The position numbers were made by a program, and so were the translations under genes. 62,534 bases of DNA from Streptococcus sp. (GTDB taxonomy: Bacteria > Bacillota > Bacilli > Lactobacillales > Streptococcaceae): the NCBI GenBank assembly GCA_003521145.1, contig DOTL01000001.1, forward strand, positions 1 to 62,534, in the 5' to 3' direction. The notes under the pieces are model-generated. The model did no database searches. It saw only the letters and a program-made list of their open reading frames with translations, and had not been told where the DNA came from. Positions 34,686-43,786 of the stretch are shown here, piece after piece. Positions within the stretch are counted from its first letter, which is position 1; each line of letters begins with the position of its first letter.

Positions 34686-35138
34686 ATGTCTGAGAATCGA
34701 CGTAGTCTAGGCGTTTATGAAGATGTCCTAAATCAGTTAAAAGCAAAAAGGATTCGGTTGACGGAATCTCGTAAAGCTGTTATTCGTTATTTAATGATGT
34801 CTGATCAACACCCAAGTGCAGATGTGATATATTATGACCTCCTCCCTGACAATCCTGGTATGAGCTTGGCGACGGTCTATAACAATCTTAAGGTGTTAGT
34901 TGAAGAAGGGATTGTCTCTGAAATTAAGGTTAATAATGATAATACAACCTATTATGATTTTATGGGACATGATCACTTAAATATTGTTTGTGAAAAATGC
35001 GGTTACATTACCGACTTAGACCTACCGACTCCGTCTTTCAAGGAAGAGGTAGAATCACAAGTTGGCTTTCGCATTACTCGTGAACAGATGATTTTACATG
35101 GGATTTGCCTGAATTGTCAAAAGCCTGAGTCTAAATGA
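34686..35138 (+). CDS. perR: Peroxide-responsive repressor PerR (Fur family)
   Basis: A 150-residue metal-dependent repressor. The winged-helix DNA-binding part (about residues 20-85) includes the recognition helix SLATVYNNLKVLVEEG. The dimerisation and sensing part has HDHLNIVCEKCG and GICLNCQK, the two CxxC zinc motifs, and the regulatory His/Asp ligands. Its neighbour dpr and the PerR-type palindrome favour PerR over Fur or Zur. GGGAGG is upstream. The terminator stem overlaps the stop codon. Confidence 0.92.
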   Translation: MSENRRSLGVYEDVLNQLKAKRIRLTESRKAVIRYLMMSDQHPSADVIYYDLLPDNPGMSLATVYNNLKVLVEEGIVSEIKVNNDNTTYYDFMGHDHLNIVCEKCGYITDLDLPTPSFKEEVESQVGFRITREQMILHGICLNCQKPESK

Positions 35139-35151
35139 CTTAGGTTTTTTT
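35121..35151 (+). terminator. Terminator of perR, overlapping its 3' end
   Basis: AAGCCTGAGTC (35121-35131) pairs with GACTTAGGTTT (35137-35147) with two G-U pairs, followed by T residues; the stop codon lies in the stem-loop. Confidence 0.8.
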
Positions 35152-35189
35152 GAAGTATACAATAATCTGTAAAGGTTTTCAAAACTATC

Positions 35190-35218
35190 TTGTCATGACA
35201 GAAGCTTTTTGCTAAAAT
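35190..35218 (+). promoter_or_regulatory. Promoter of the yqgQ-glcK-typA operon, leaderless start
   Basis: TTGTCA (35190-35195), 17 bases, TAAAAT (35213-35218). The -10 ends six bases before the yqgQ ATG, with no Shine-Dalgarno between. Confidence 0.7.
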
Positions 35219-35224
35219 ATTGTT

Positions 35225-35431
35225 ATGAAAACTTTATATGACGTTCAACAGTTGTTGAAACAGTTTGGCATAGTAGTTTACCTAGGGAAAAGGCTCTATG
35301 ATATCGAAATGATGAAGATTGAATTAGAAGCCCTCTACCAGAATGGTTTGGTGGACAAGGATAGCTACCTTACTGCTGAAATGATTTTACGACGTGAACA
35401 TCGCATTGAAATGGAGAAAGAAAATGAGTAA
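35225..35431 (+). CDS. yqgQ: YqgQ-family small protein (DUF910)
   Basis: A 68-residue protein of the YqgQ family (three-helix fold), almost always encoded just before glucokinase in Firmicutes. Recognised from MKTLYDVQQLLKQFGIVVYLGKRLYDIEMM. Function not established. Its stop overlaps the glcK start by eight bases (ATGAGTAA), so glcK translation is probably coupled to it. Its own start appears leaderless. Confidence 0.9.
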   Translation: MKTLYDVQQLLKQFGIVVYLGKRLYDIEMMKIELEALYQNGLVDKDSYLTAEMILRREHRIEMEKENE

Positions 35432-36419
35432 AAAACTCTTGGGAATTGACCTTGGTGGAACAACTATTAAATTTGGTATTTTGACTTCAGAAGGTGAAGT
35501 GCAAGAAAAATGGGCGATTGAAACAAATACGCTTGAAGATGGTCGTCACATCGTTCCTAACATCGTAGAGTCTTTGAAACACCGTTTGGAATTGTATGGA
35601 CTTACTGCTGAAGACTTCATTGGAATTGGTATGGGATCTCCAGGTGCAGTTGACCGTAAAAATAAAACAGTAACAGGTGCTTTTAACTTGAACTGGGCAG
35701 AAACTCAAGAAGTTGGCTCTGTCATTGAAAAAGAACTAGGTATTCCATTCGCAATTGATAATGATGCTAACGTAGCTGCACTCGGTGAACGTTGGGTTGG
35801 TGCTGGTGCTAACAATCCAGATGTTGTCTTTGTAACATTGGGTACAGGTGTTGGTGGCGGTGTTATCGTTGATGGTATTTTATGTCATGGTGTTGCCGGT
35901 GCTGGTGGTGAAATTGGCCACATTATCGTTGAGCCTGACACAGGATTTGAATGTACTTGTGGAAACAAAGGATGCTTGGAAACTGTGGCTTCAGCAACAG
36001 GTGTCGTACGTTTGGCACGTTATTTGGCGGAAGGCTATGAAGGTAACTCTTCTATTAAAGCTGCTGTAGATAATGGTGAGCAAGTAACAAGTAAAGATAT
36101 TTTCGTTGCTGCTGCCGAAGGCGACAAATTTGCTGATAGCATTGTTGACAAAGTCTCTAAATACCTCGGACTTGCAATAGCAAATATCTCAAATATTCTT
36201 AACCCAGATTCAGTTATAATCGGTGGTGGTGTTTCAGCAGCTGGTGAAATTTTGCGTAGCCGTGTTGAAGGATACTTTAAACGTTATGCATTCCCACAAG
36301 TTCGCCGTACAACAAAAGTGAAATTAGCAGAGCTTGGAAATGATGCTGGTATTATTGGAGCTGCTAGTCTTGCATTTCCAAAAGTTGAAATGAAAATTAA
36401 AGAGGAAAAAAATGACTAA
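35424..36419 (+). CDS. glcK: Glucokinase (ROK family)
   Basis: A 331-residue cytoplasmic kinase phosphorylating intracellular glucose, important where glucose is released from lactose or other disaccharides inside the cell. The phosphate-binding LLGIDLGGTTIKFG is at the N-terminus; GTGVGGGVIVDG and the ROK zinc motif CTCGNKGCLE follow. The ATG at 35424, preceded by GGAGAAAG, is chosen over an upstream in-frame ATG. It overlaps yqgQ and typA by eight bases each, so the three genes form one unit. Confidence 0.95.
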   Translation: MSKKLLGIDLGGTTIKFGILTSEGEVQEKWAIETNTLEDGRHIVPNIVESLKHRLELYGLTAEDFIGIGMGSPGAVDRKNKTVTGAFNLNWAETQEVGSVIEKELGIPFAIDNDANVAALGERWVGAGANNPDVVFVTLGTGVGGGVIVDGILCHGVAGAGGEIGHIIVEPDTGFECTCGNKGCLETVASATGVVRLARYLAEGYEGNSSIKAAVDNGEQVTSKDIFVAAAEGDKFADSIVDKVSKYLGLAIANISNILNPDSVIIGGGVSAAGEILRSRVEGYFKRYAFPQVRRTTKVKLAELGNDAGIIGAASLAFPKVEMKIKEEKND

Positions 36420-38259
36420 ACTTAGAGAAGATATCCGAAACGTAGCCATCATTGCCCACGTTGACCACGGTAAAACAACACTTGTTGATGAATTGTTGAA
36501 ACAATCACACACTCTTGACGAGCGTAAAGAGCTTGACGAGCGTGCAATGGACTCAAACGATCTTGAAAAAGAACGTGGAATTACCATCCTTGCCAAAAAT
36601 ACAGCCGTTGCTTATAACGGTACACGTATCAACATCATGGATACACCAGGTCACGCGGACTTTGGTGGAGAAGTTGAACGTATCATGAAAATGGTTGATG
36701 GGGTTGTCCTTGTTGTCGATGCCTACGAAGGTACAATGCCTCAAACACGTTTTGTGTTAAAAAAAGCGCTTGAGCAAAACTTGACACCTATCGTTGTTGT
36801 TAACAAGATTGATAAACCATCAGCACGTCCTGAAGAAGTTGTTGATGAAGTTCTTGAACTCTTCATTGAGCTTGGTGCCGATGATGATCAGTTGGAATTC
36901 CCGGTTGTGTATGCGTCAGCGATTAACGGTACATCATCATTGTCAGATAACCCTGCTGATCAAGAGCACACCATGGCTCCAATCTTTGACACTATTATTG
37001 ACCACATCCCAGCTCCAGTAGATAACTCAGATGGGCCTCTTCAATTCCAAGTGTCACTTCTCGACTACAATGATTTCGTTGGTCGTATCGGTATTGGACG
37101 TATCTTCCGTGGAACTGTAAAAGTCGGTGACCAAGTTACCCTTTCAAAACTTGACGGAACAACAAAGAACTTCCGTGTTACTAAACTTTTCGGTTTCTTT
37201 GGTTTGGAACGTCGTGAAATTGAAGAAGCGAAAGCTGGTGATTTGATTGCCATCTCAGGTATGGAAGACATCTTCGTTGGTGAAACAATTACACCAACTG
37301 ACGCTGTTGAACCATTGCCAGTTCTTCGTATTGACGAACCAACACTTCAAATGACTTTCTTGGCTAATAACTCACCATTTGCAGGTCGTGAAGGTAAACA
37401 CGTGACATCACGTAAAGTTGAAGAGCGTCTTTTGGCAGAGTTGCAAACAGACGTTTCTCTTCGTGTTGATCCAACTGATTCTCCAGATAAATGGACTGTC
37501 TCAGGTCGTGGTGAATTGCACTTGTCTATCCTTATCGAAACAATGCGTCGTGAAGGATACGAATTTCAAGTGTCTCGTCCAGAAGTTATCATTAAAGAAA
37601 TTGATGGCGTGAAATGTGAGCCATTTGAACGTGTTCAAATTGATACTCCAGAAGAGTACCAAGGTTCTATTATCCAAGCCCTTTCAGAACGTAAAGGTGA
37701 CATGCTTGATATGCAAATGGTTGGTAACGGTCAAACACGTCTTATCTTCCTTGTACCAGCTCGTGGACTTATCGGATTCTCTACTGAATTCTTGTCTATG
37801 ACACGTGGTTACGGTATCATGAACCACACCTTCGACCAATACTTGCCAGTTGTTGCTGGTGAAATTGGTGGCCGTCACCGTGGTGCCCTCGTTTCTATCG
37901 ATACAGGTAAAGCGACAACTTACTCAATCATGCGTATTGAAGAACGTGGTACAATCTTTGTTAATCCAGGTACTGAAGTTTATGAAGGTATGATTGTCGG
38001 TGAAAATGCTCGTGAAAATGACCTTGGTGTTAATATCACTACAGCAAAACAAATGACAAACGTCCGTTCTGCAACTAAGGACCAAACGGCTGTTATCAAG
38101 ACTCCACGTATCTTGACTCTTGAAGAATCACTTGAATTCTTGGATGATGATGAATACATGGAAGTAACGCCTGAATCTATCCGCTTGCGTAAACAAATTT
38201 TGAATAAAGCAGAGCGTGATAAAGCCAATAAACGTAAGAAAAAAGCAGCAGAAGCTTAA
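36412..38259 (+). CDS. typA: Translational GTPase TypA/BipA
   Basis: A 615-residue ribosome-associated GTPase of the EF-G/LepA group needed for growth under stress and cold. G1 AHVDHGKTT, G2 in RGITI, G3 DTPGHADF and G4 NKIDK are all intact. The EF-G-like domain II and the TypA-specific C-terminal domain (GGRHRGALVS) follow. Ends with a Lys-rich tail. Starts eight bases inside glcK with AGAGG upstream. Confidence 0.96.
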   Translation: MTKLREDIRNVAIIAHVDHGKTTLVDELLKQSHTLDERKELDERAMDSNDLEKERGITILAKNTAVAYNGTRINIMDTPGHADFGGEVERIMKMVDGVVLVVDAYEGTMPQTRFVLKKALEQNLTPIVVVNKIDKPSARPEEVVDEVLELFIELGADDDQLEFPVVYASAINGTSSLSDNPADQEHTMAPIFDTIIDHIPAPVDNSDGPLQFQVSLLDYNDFVGRIGIGRIFRGTVKVGDQVTLSKLDGTTKNFRVTKLFGFFGLERREIEEAKAGDLIAISGMEDIFVGETITPTDAVEPLPVLRIDEPTLQMTFLANNSPFAGREGKHVTSRKVEERLLAELQTDVSLRVDPTDSPDKWTVSGRGELHLSILIETMRREGYEFQVSRPEVIIKEIDGVKCEPFERVQIDTPEEYQGSIIQALSERKGDMLDMQMVGNGQTRLIFLVPARGLIGFSTEFLSMTRGYGIMNHTFDQYLPVVAGEIGGRHRGALVSIDTGKATTYSIMRIEERGTIFVNPGTEVYEGMIVGENARENDLGVNITTAKQMTNVRSATKDQTAVIKTPRILTLEESLEFLDDDEYMEVTPESIRLRKQILNKAERDKANKRKKKAAEA

Positions 38260-38281
38260 TAATATACAGAGGGGAGAAGAG

Positions 38282-38554
38282 ATGTTTTATCTGATTGTTG
38301 CTGTATTGATTGCATCATTCTATTTCTTTATTGCACCAAAGTCGGTAAAAAACACCATGAATCTTCTCTTTGTCATGGCTACCTTAGCACTGCTCCTACT
38401 TTTAGCAGTGCTATCAATCATCAAATTCTTCAGCCTATCTGGTGAGTTCTTTGTTACAGTGGGAATGCTTGTATTGAGCTATTTCACCTTGAAAGATTTT
38501 TTCGCCATGTCAGAGCTTAATCATGAAAAAGCTGAGCAAGAAAAAAATAAGTAG
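38282..38554 (+). CDS. DUF3165-like small membrane protein
   Basis: A 90-residue membrane protein with three hydrophobic segments (FYLIVAVLIASFYFFIA, MNLLFVMATLALLLLLAVLSII, FFVTVGMLVLSYFTL) and a short charged C-terminal tail (HEKAEQEKNK). Similar small proteins in streptococci are grouped as DUF3165. Start at 38282 follows GAGGGGAGA; the frame is open 66 bases further upstream inside typA, but without a ribosome site. Likely the last gene of the typA unit, ended at 38564. Function unknown. Confidence 0.75.
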   Translation: MFYLIVAVLIASFYFFIAPKSVKNTMNLLFVMATLALLLLLAVLSIIKFFSLSGEFFVTVGMLVLSYFTLKDFFAMSELNHEKAEQEKNK

Positions 38555-38563
38555 CATGAGATT

Positions 38564-38592
38564 AAAAGTCAATCGGATAGATTGGCTTTTTC
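38564..38592 (+). terminator. Terminator of the yqgQ-glcK-typA unit
   Basis: AAAAGTCAATC pairs with GATTGGCTTTT (one G-U), loop GGATA, then T residues. Confidence 0.8.
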
Positions 38593-38615
38593 TTTTACCA
38601 AGAAGAGGTAACTCC

Positions 38616-38644
38616 TTGAAATAGCTTGGGATAAAGGGTAAAAT
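38616..38644 (+). promoter_or_regulatory. Promoter of murD-murG-divIB
   Basis: TTGAAA (38616-38621), 17 bases, TAAAAT (38639-38644). TACAAT at 38652-38657 is a second possible -10. Confidence 0.65.
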
Positions 38645-38677
38645 GATTATGATACAATTTGAGAGAATGGACGAATT

Positions 38678-40030
38678 ATGAAATCAATAACACAATTTGA
38701 AAATAAAAAAGTTTTGGTCCTTGGTTTGGCTAAATCTGGCGAAGCAGCTGCCCGCCTATTGGCTAAGTTGGGTGCTATTGTCACAGTAAATGATGGTAAA
38801 CCATTTGAGGAAAATCCATCGGCTCAAGCCCTTCTTGAAGAAGGCATTAAGGTTGTTTGCGGCGGACATCCTCTTGAACTTTTGGATGAAAATTTTGAAT
38901 TAATGGTGAAAAATCCTGGCATTCGTTATGACAATCCAATGGTAGCTCGTGCACTAGAAAAAGGCATTCCTGTTTGGACTGAAGTAGAATTGGCTTATCT
39001 AGTATCTGAAGCACCTATTATCGGTATTACAGGCTCAAATGGTAAGACAACAACGACAACTATGATTGCTGATGTCCTAAATCATGGTGGTAAATCAGGT
39101 GTCTTGTCTGGGAATATTGGTTTCCCTGCGTCAGAAGTAGTACAGTCAGTAACTGATCAAGATAGCTTAGTTATGGAATTGTCTTCTTTCCAATTGATGG
39201 GGATTGACAGCTTCCATCCACATATTGCTGTGATTACTAACTTGATGCCGACACATATTGACTATCATAGTAGTTTTGAAGAATATGTAGCTGCCAAATG
39301 GAATATTCAAAATCAAATGACTGCGGATGATTTTGTTGTTTTGAACTTCAATCAAGATTTAGCTAAGGAATTAGCTACACAAACTAAGTCAAAAGTAGTT
39401 CCATTCTCAACAGTGGAAAAAGTAGATGGTGCCTATCTTGAAAATGGTGGTCTCTACTTCAAAGGTGAATTGGTGATGCAAGCTGATGAGATTGGCGTTC
39501 CTGGTAGTCACAATGTTGAAAATGCCTTAGCAACTATAGCTGTAGCAAAATTGTCAGGTATCTCAAACCAAGCCATCAAGGAAACTCTCGCAAGCTTTGG
39601 TGGGGTTAAGCACCGTCTCCAATTTGTTGACACTATCGATGAAGTGAAATTCTATAATGATAGTAAGTCAACAAATATTTTAGCAACACAAAAAGCACTT
39701 TCTGGTTTTGATAATAGCAAAGTCATTTTGATTGCTGGTGGTTTGGACCGTGGTAATGAATTTGATGAACTCATTCCTGATATTACTGGTCTTAAGAAAA
39801 TGGTGATTTTAGGGGAATCAGCTCCTCGTGTCAAGCGTGCTGCTGATAAAGCGGGAGTAACTTATCTTGATGCCAAAGATGTGGCAGATGCAACACGTAT
39901 TTCTTTTGATCAAGCCAGTGCAGGAGATGTTGTCTTGTTGAGCCCTGCAAATGCAAGCTGGGATATGTACAAGAATTTCGAAGTGCGTGGTGACGAATTT
40001 ATCACAACTGTTGAGCAATTGAAGGGATAG
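38678..40030 (+). CDS. murD: UDP-N-acetylmuramoyl-L-alanine--D-glutamate ligase
   Basis: This 450-residue cytoplasmic ATP-dependent ligase adds D-Glu to UDP-MurNAc-L-Ala in peptidoglycan precursor synthesis. The N-terminal Rossmann-like UDP-binding domain (KVLVLGLAKSGEAAA) is followed by the ATPase P-loop GITGSNGKTTTT and the Mur ligase motif FGGVKHRLQFV. Full length. Three bases separate it from murG; murD-murG-divIB is the standard streptococcal order. Confidence 0.96.
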   Translation: MKSITQFENKKVLVLGLAKSGEAAARLLAKLGAIVTVNDGKPFEENPSAQALLEEGIKVVCGGHPLELLDENFELMVKNPGIRYDNPMVARALEKGIPVWTEVELAYLVSEAPIIGITGSNGKTTTTTMIADVLNHGGKSGVLSGNIGFPASEVVQSVTDQDSLVMELSSFQLMGIDSFHPHIAVITNLMPTHIDYHSSFEEYVAAKWNIQNQMTADDFVVLNFNQDLAKELATQTKSKVVPFSTVEKVDGAYLENGGLYFKGELVMQADEIGVPGSHNVENALATIAVAKLSGISNQAIKETLASFGGVKHRLQFVDTIDEVKFYNDSKSTNILATQKALSGFDNSKVILIAGGLDRGNEFDELIPDITGLKKMVILGESAPRVKRAADKAGVTYLDAKDVADATRISFDQASAGDVVLLSPANASWDMYKNFEVRGDEFITTVEQLKG

Positions 40031-40033
40031 GCT

Positions 40034-41104
40034 ATGGCAAAAGCGAAAAAGATTGTCTTTACCGGTGGTGGAACTGTTGGACATGTGACTTTAAATCTTA
40101 TCTTAATTCCAAAATTTCTAAAAGATGGATGGGAAGTGCACTATATTGGTGATAAGCACGGAATTGAACACGAGCAGATTGATAAATCTGGCTTGGATGT
40201 GATATTCCATAGTATTGCTACAGGTAAACTACGTCGTTATTTCTCATGGCAAAATATATTGGATGTCTTTAAAGTTGGCTGGGGGATTCTACAGTCAATT
40301 GCAATTATTGCCAAGATTTGTCCTCAAGCACTCTTTTCAAAAGGTGGCTTTGTCTCAGTGCCACCAGTAATTGTTTCTAAATTGTTAGGAGTTCCTGTAT
40401 ATGTGCATGAGTCTGATCTTTCTATGGGCTTGGCCAATAAGATTGCCTATAAATTTGCGACTACTATGTTTACGACTTTTGAACAATCTAAAGGATTGGC
40501 GAAGACAAAACATGTAGGTGCTATTACAAAGGTAGGGATGGCAAGGTCTGATCAGTCTGATGCCCTTGATAAGATTAAAGAACAGTTTGATGACAACTTA
40601 AAAACTGTCCTTTTTATAGGTGGATCAGCTGGTGCAAAGGTATTTAATGATTTTATTAGTAATACTCCACAACTGACTGAAAAATATAATGTCATTAATA
40701 TTTCTGGGGACTCTTCATTGAATACCTTAAAACGTCATCTTTATAGAGTTGATTATGTGACAGATTTGTACCAACCTCTTATGGATACGGCAGATTTAGT
40801 TGTAACTCGTGGTGGCTCAAATACGATTTTCGAATTGTTGGCTATGAAAAAACTTCATTTAATCATTCCTTTAGGGAAAGAAGCTAGCCGAGGAGACCAA
40901 CTTGAAAATGCTGCTTATTTTGAACGAAAAGGTTACGCACGTCAATTACAGGAAACAGAATTAAGTTGGGAAACCTTGAGTCATGAGCTTGAACAACTTG
41001 TTGAACATGCAGAGACTTACAAAGAAGTTATGGCTAAATCTGAGGAAATTACTTCTCCTGATGATTTTTATAGCCTATTAGTGACTAGTATTTCAAAAAA
41101 ATAA
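40034..41104 (+). CDS. murG: UDP-GlcNAc--lipid I N-acetylglucosaminyltransferase
   Basis: A 356-residue membrane-associated GT28 glycosyltransferase that converts lipid I to lipid II on the inner face of the membrane. The N-terminal glycine-rich loop reads TGGGTVGHV; FSKGGFVSVPPVI and the C-terminal UDP-GlcNAc site TRGGSNTIFELLAMKKLHLIIP follow. Complete. Second gene of the murD unit. Confidence 0.95.
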   Translation: MAKAKKIVFTGGGTVGHVTLNLILIPKFLKDGWEVHYIGDKHGIEHEQIDKSGLDVIFHSIATGKLRRYFSWQNILDVFKVGWGILQSIAIIAKICPQALFSKGGFVSVPPVIVSKLLGVPVYVHESDLSMGLANKIAYKFATTMFTTFEQSKGLAKTKHVGAITKVGMARSDQSDALDKIKEQFDDNLKTVLFIGGSAGAKVFNDFISNTPQLTEKYNVINISGDSSLNTLKRHLYRVDYVTDLYQPLMDTADLVVTRGGSNTIFELLAMKKLHLIIPLGKEASRGDQLENAAYFERKGYARQLQETELSWETLSHELEQLVEHAETYKEVMAKSEEITSPDDFYSLLVTSISKK

Positions 41105-41113
41105 AGGAATTTC

Positions 41114-42256
41114 ATGGCAAAAAAGGATCAAGAATCACAAGAAAAACAGGTTCTCACAGAGTGGCAGAAGAGGAACCTCGAATTTTTGAGAAAAAAAGAA
41201 ACCGGAGATTCTGAAGAATTTACGAATGGAAAGGTCGTTTATTCACAAGAAGCGACTTCAAATGAGAGCCAGCCACCAGTGAAAAAGAAGGTTAGAAAGA
41301 AAAAAAAGACCAAAAGGAAGAAACGAAAAAAAGGTAATACAACTAGTAATATTCCAATTGCACAACAAAATCTTGCAGGACTAGTTATTTTTATCGCTGC
41401 ACTCCTAATCGTATTTTCACTTTTCTTTATTTCACCTTGGTCAAAACAAAAGGTTCTCACTGTATCAGGAACAAAAAATGCCTTACCAGAAGATGTGAAA
41501 GTTGCAAGTGGTGTTCTTGATACAGACTATATCACTCATGTCTTTTTCAACCAAGGAAAGGTTGCATCAACTGTTGAAAAAACTAATGTTTGGGTTAAAA
41601 AGGCTACAGTAACTTACAGTTTTCCAAATCAATTTAATATTGCAGTAAAAGAATACCCAATCGTGGCTTATCGTCAAACTACAAATGGTTATGTTTCTAT
41701 TCTTGCAAGTGGTAAGACAGGTGGAACAGTTTCAACTAGCAACCTACCTGATGAATTCATCACCTTAAAGATGGACGACGAGAAGAAAATCGAAGTGTTA
41801 GTAAAAGAATTAAATAAACTTGATACAAAAATCAAGAATAATATTCAAATTATTAATCTTACGCCTACTAAAGCAACTTCAGATTTACTAACGATTGAGT
41901 TGTATGATGGCAATTCCATTCGTGTTCCTCTTTCTCAATTAACGGTTAAGCTCCCTTACTATGAGAAAATTAAGAGCCAACTTTCAAATGGAAGTATTGT
42001 TGATATGGAGGTTGGACTTTATACAACGACTCCTGAGGTTGAATCATCAAAAATTGATAGGGATAAAAAGAAAGACAAAGATAAGACTGATAAAAAGGAT
42101 GAAAATACAACTTCTGAAGAAGGTCAAGATACTACAACATCAACTGAACATAATTCTGAGGAAGAGTCTAATTCTGAAAATCCGGGTATTCAAGGACAAG
42201 AAAATACAACTGTTGGTCAAGAAACAACTCTTCGTCCCTCCCCTGCTCAAGGCTAA
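41114..42256 (+). CDS. divIB: Cell division protein DivIB/FtsQ
   Basis: A 380-residue bitopic divisome protein that forms a complex with DivIC and FtsL. A highly charged cytoplasmic N-terminus (residues 1-90, with the run KKKVRKKKKTKRKKRKKG) is followed by one membrane helix (AGLVIFIAALLIVFSLFFI, about 92-112). The external part has a POTRA domain (about 115-190, LTVSGTKNALPEDV), the FtsQ/DivIB beta domain, and an acidic Thr/Ser/Glu-rich tail. AAAGGAA precedes the start. Last gene of the murD unit. Confidence 0.93.
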   Translation: MAKKDQESQEKQVLTEWQKRNLEFLRKKETGDSEEFTNGKVVYSQEATSNESQPPVKKKVRKKKKTKRKKRKKGNTTSNIPIAQQNLAGLVIFIAALLIVFSLFFISPWSKQKVLTVSGTKNALPEDVKVASGVLDTDYITHVFFNQGKVASTVEKTNVWVKKATVTYSFPNQFNIAVKEYPIVAYRQTTNGYVSILASGKTGGTVSTSNLPDEFITLKMDDEKKIEVLVKELNKLDTKIKNNIQIINLTPTKATSDLLTIELYDGNSIRVPLSQLTVKLPYYEKIKSQLSNGSIVDMEVGLYTTTPEVESSKIDRDKKKDKDKTDKKDENTTSEEGQDTTTSTEHNSEEESNSENPGIQGQENTTVGQETTLRPSPAQG

Positions 42257-42267
42257 TATTGAATAAT

Positions 42268-42302
42268 AAAAAACGTAAAATGCTGACATTTTACGTTTTT
42301 TA
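42268..42302 (+). terminator. Terminator of murD-murG-divIB
   Basis: A 15-bp perfect stem (42268-42282 with 42287-42301, core ACGTAAAATG/CATTTTACGT) around CTGA, A-rich on the left and T-rich on the right. Confidence 0.85.
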
Positions 42303-42311
42303 TGGTACAAT
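42283..42311 (+). promoter_or_regulatory. ftsA promoter overlapping the divIB terminator
   Basis: CTGACA (42283-42288) sits in the loop and first base pairs of the terminator hairpin. After 17 bases TACAAT (42306-42311) follows, preceded by TGG (extended -10). Confidence 0.6.
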
Positions 42312-42381
42312 AGTATCCTAATAATTCTGTTTTTATACAGTTTACAAAGATATTGAATGGAAAGATTGAGAGGTCGAGTGA

Positions 42382-43758
42382 ATGGCTAGAGATGGCTTTT
42401 TTACAGGATTAGATATAGGAACTAGCTCGATTAAGGTTCTTGTTACTGAGTTTATTGATGGATCAATGAATGTGATCGGAGTAAGTAATGTTAAGAGTTC
42501 TGGTGTGAAAGATGGCATCATTGTTGATATTGACGCTGCAGCGAAATCAATCAAAACAGCTATTGAACAAGCAGAAGAAAAAGCTGGGATTGTTATTGAG
42601 CAAGTGAACGTTGGGCTTCCAGCTAATCTTCTTCAAATTGAGCCTACACAAGGTATGATTCCTGTAACAAGTGAATCAAAAGAAATCAAAGATGAAGATG
42701 TTGAAAGTGTTGTTCGCTCAGCCTTGACAAAGAGCATTACACCTGAGCGTGAGGTTATCTCACTACTTCCTGAAGAGTTTATTGTTGACGGCTTCCAAGG
42801 AATTCGTGATCCTCGTGGAATGATGGGGATTCGTCTTGAAATGAGAGGTCTCATTTATACAGGTCCAACAACAATTCTTCATAACCTTCGTAAGACAGTT
42901 GAACGTGCTGGTATTCAAGTGGAGAATATTATCATCTCTCCTCTTGCTATGACACGTGCTGTACTAAATGAAGGTGAACGTGAGTTTGGTGCTACTGTTA
43001 TTGATATGGGTGGTGGTCAAACAACTGTTGCAAGCATGCGTGCTCAAGAACTTCAATTTACCAATATTTATTCTGAAGGTGGCGATTACATCACTAAGGA
43101 TATTTCAAAAGTTTTGAAGACTTCAATGCAGATTGCTGAAGCGCTTAAGTTCAATTTTGGTAATGCAAATATTGAAGAAGCAAGCGAAACAGAAACTGTT
43201 CAAGTAGAGGTTGTGGGTGAGAATTCACCTGTTGAGATTACTGAAAAATACCTTGCTGAGATTATCTCAGCTCGTGTGAAGCATATCCTTGATAGAGTTA
43301 AACAAGACTTGACTCGAGGACGTCTACTTGATTTGCCTGGTGGTATTGTCCTTGTAGGTGGAACATCTATCATGCCAGGTGTGGTTGAAGTTGCTCAAGA
43401 GATTTTTGAAACAAGTGTTAAACTTTACGTGCCAAACCAAGTTGGTATCCGTAATCCAATGTTTGCAAATGTGATTAGTCTTGTTGAGTATGTTGGTCTT
43501 CTTACAGAAGTTGACATCATCGCGCAACAGGCTGTGTCTGGTGAAGAGTATCTTCGTCGTAAACCAATCGACAAAGAGGCTCCTGCCATGAGTTTTTATA
43601 GAACTCCTGCTCCAGCACCTCGAGTGGCTCCTCAGCCAAGTCCTGTTCCAGTTGAGAACACCATTGAGGTACCTCTGCCAGTTGAAGAAGCAAATCATGA
43701 ACAAAAACAAAAACTTGGTGATCGTGTTCGTGGTATTTTCGGCAGTATGTTTGATTAA
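42382..43758 (+). CDS. ftsA: Cell division protein FtsA
   Basis: A 458-residue actin-like ATPase that tethers FtsZ filaments to the membrane. The phosphate-1 motif is DGFFTGLDIGTSSIKVLV and phosphate-2 is VIDMGGGQTTVA; GGIVLVGGTSIMPGV is the adenosine motif. The C-terminal end GDRVRGIFGSMFD forms the amphipathic membrane-targeting helix after a Pro-rich linker. GAGAGG is upstream. First gene of the ftsA-ftsZ-ylm cluster. Confidence 0.96.
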   Translation: MARDGFFTGLDIGTSSIKVLVTEFIDGSMNVIGVSNVKSSGVKDGIIVDIDAAAKSIKTAIEQAEEKAGIVIEQVNVGLPANLLQIEPTQGMIPVTSESKEIKDEDVESVVRSALTKSITPEREVISLLPEEFIVDGFQGIRDPRGMMGIRLEMRGLIYTGPTTILHNLRKTVERAGIQVENIIISPLAMTRAVLNEGEREFGATVIDMGGGQTTVASMRAQELQFTNIYSEGGDYITKDISKVLKTSMQIAEALKFNFGNANIEEASETETVQVEVVGENSPVEITEKYLAEIISARVKHILDRVKQDLTRGRLLDLPGGIVLVGGTSIMPGVVEVAQEIFETSVKLYVPNQVGIRNPMFANVISLVEYVGLLTEVDIIAQQAVSGEEYLRRKPIDKEAPAMSFYRTPAPAPRVAPQPSPVPVENTIEVPLPVEEANHEQKQKLGDRVRGIFGSMFD

Positions 43759-43786
43759 TTGAATCTAGTAAAAGCGAGGAAATAAA

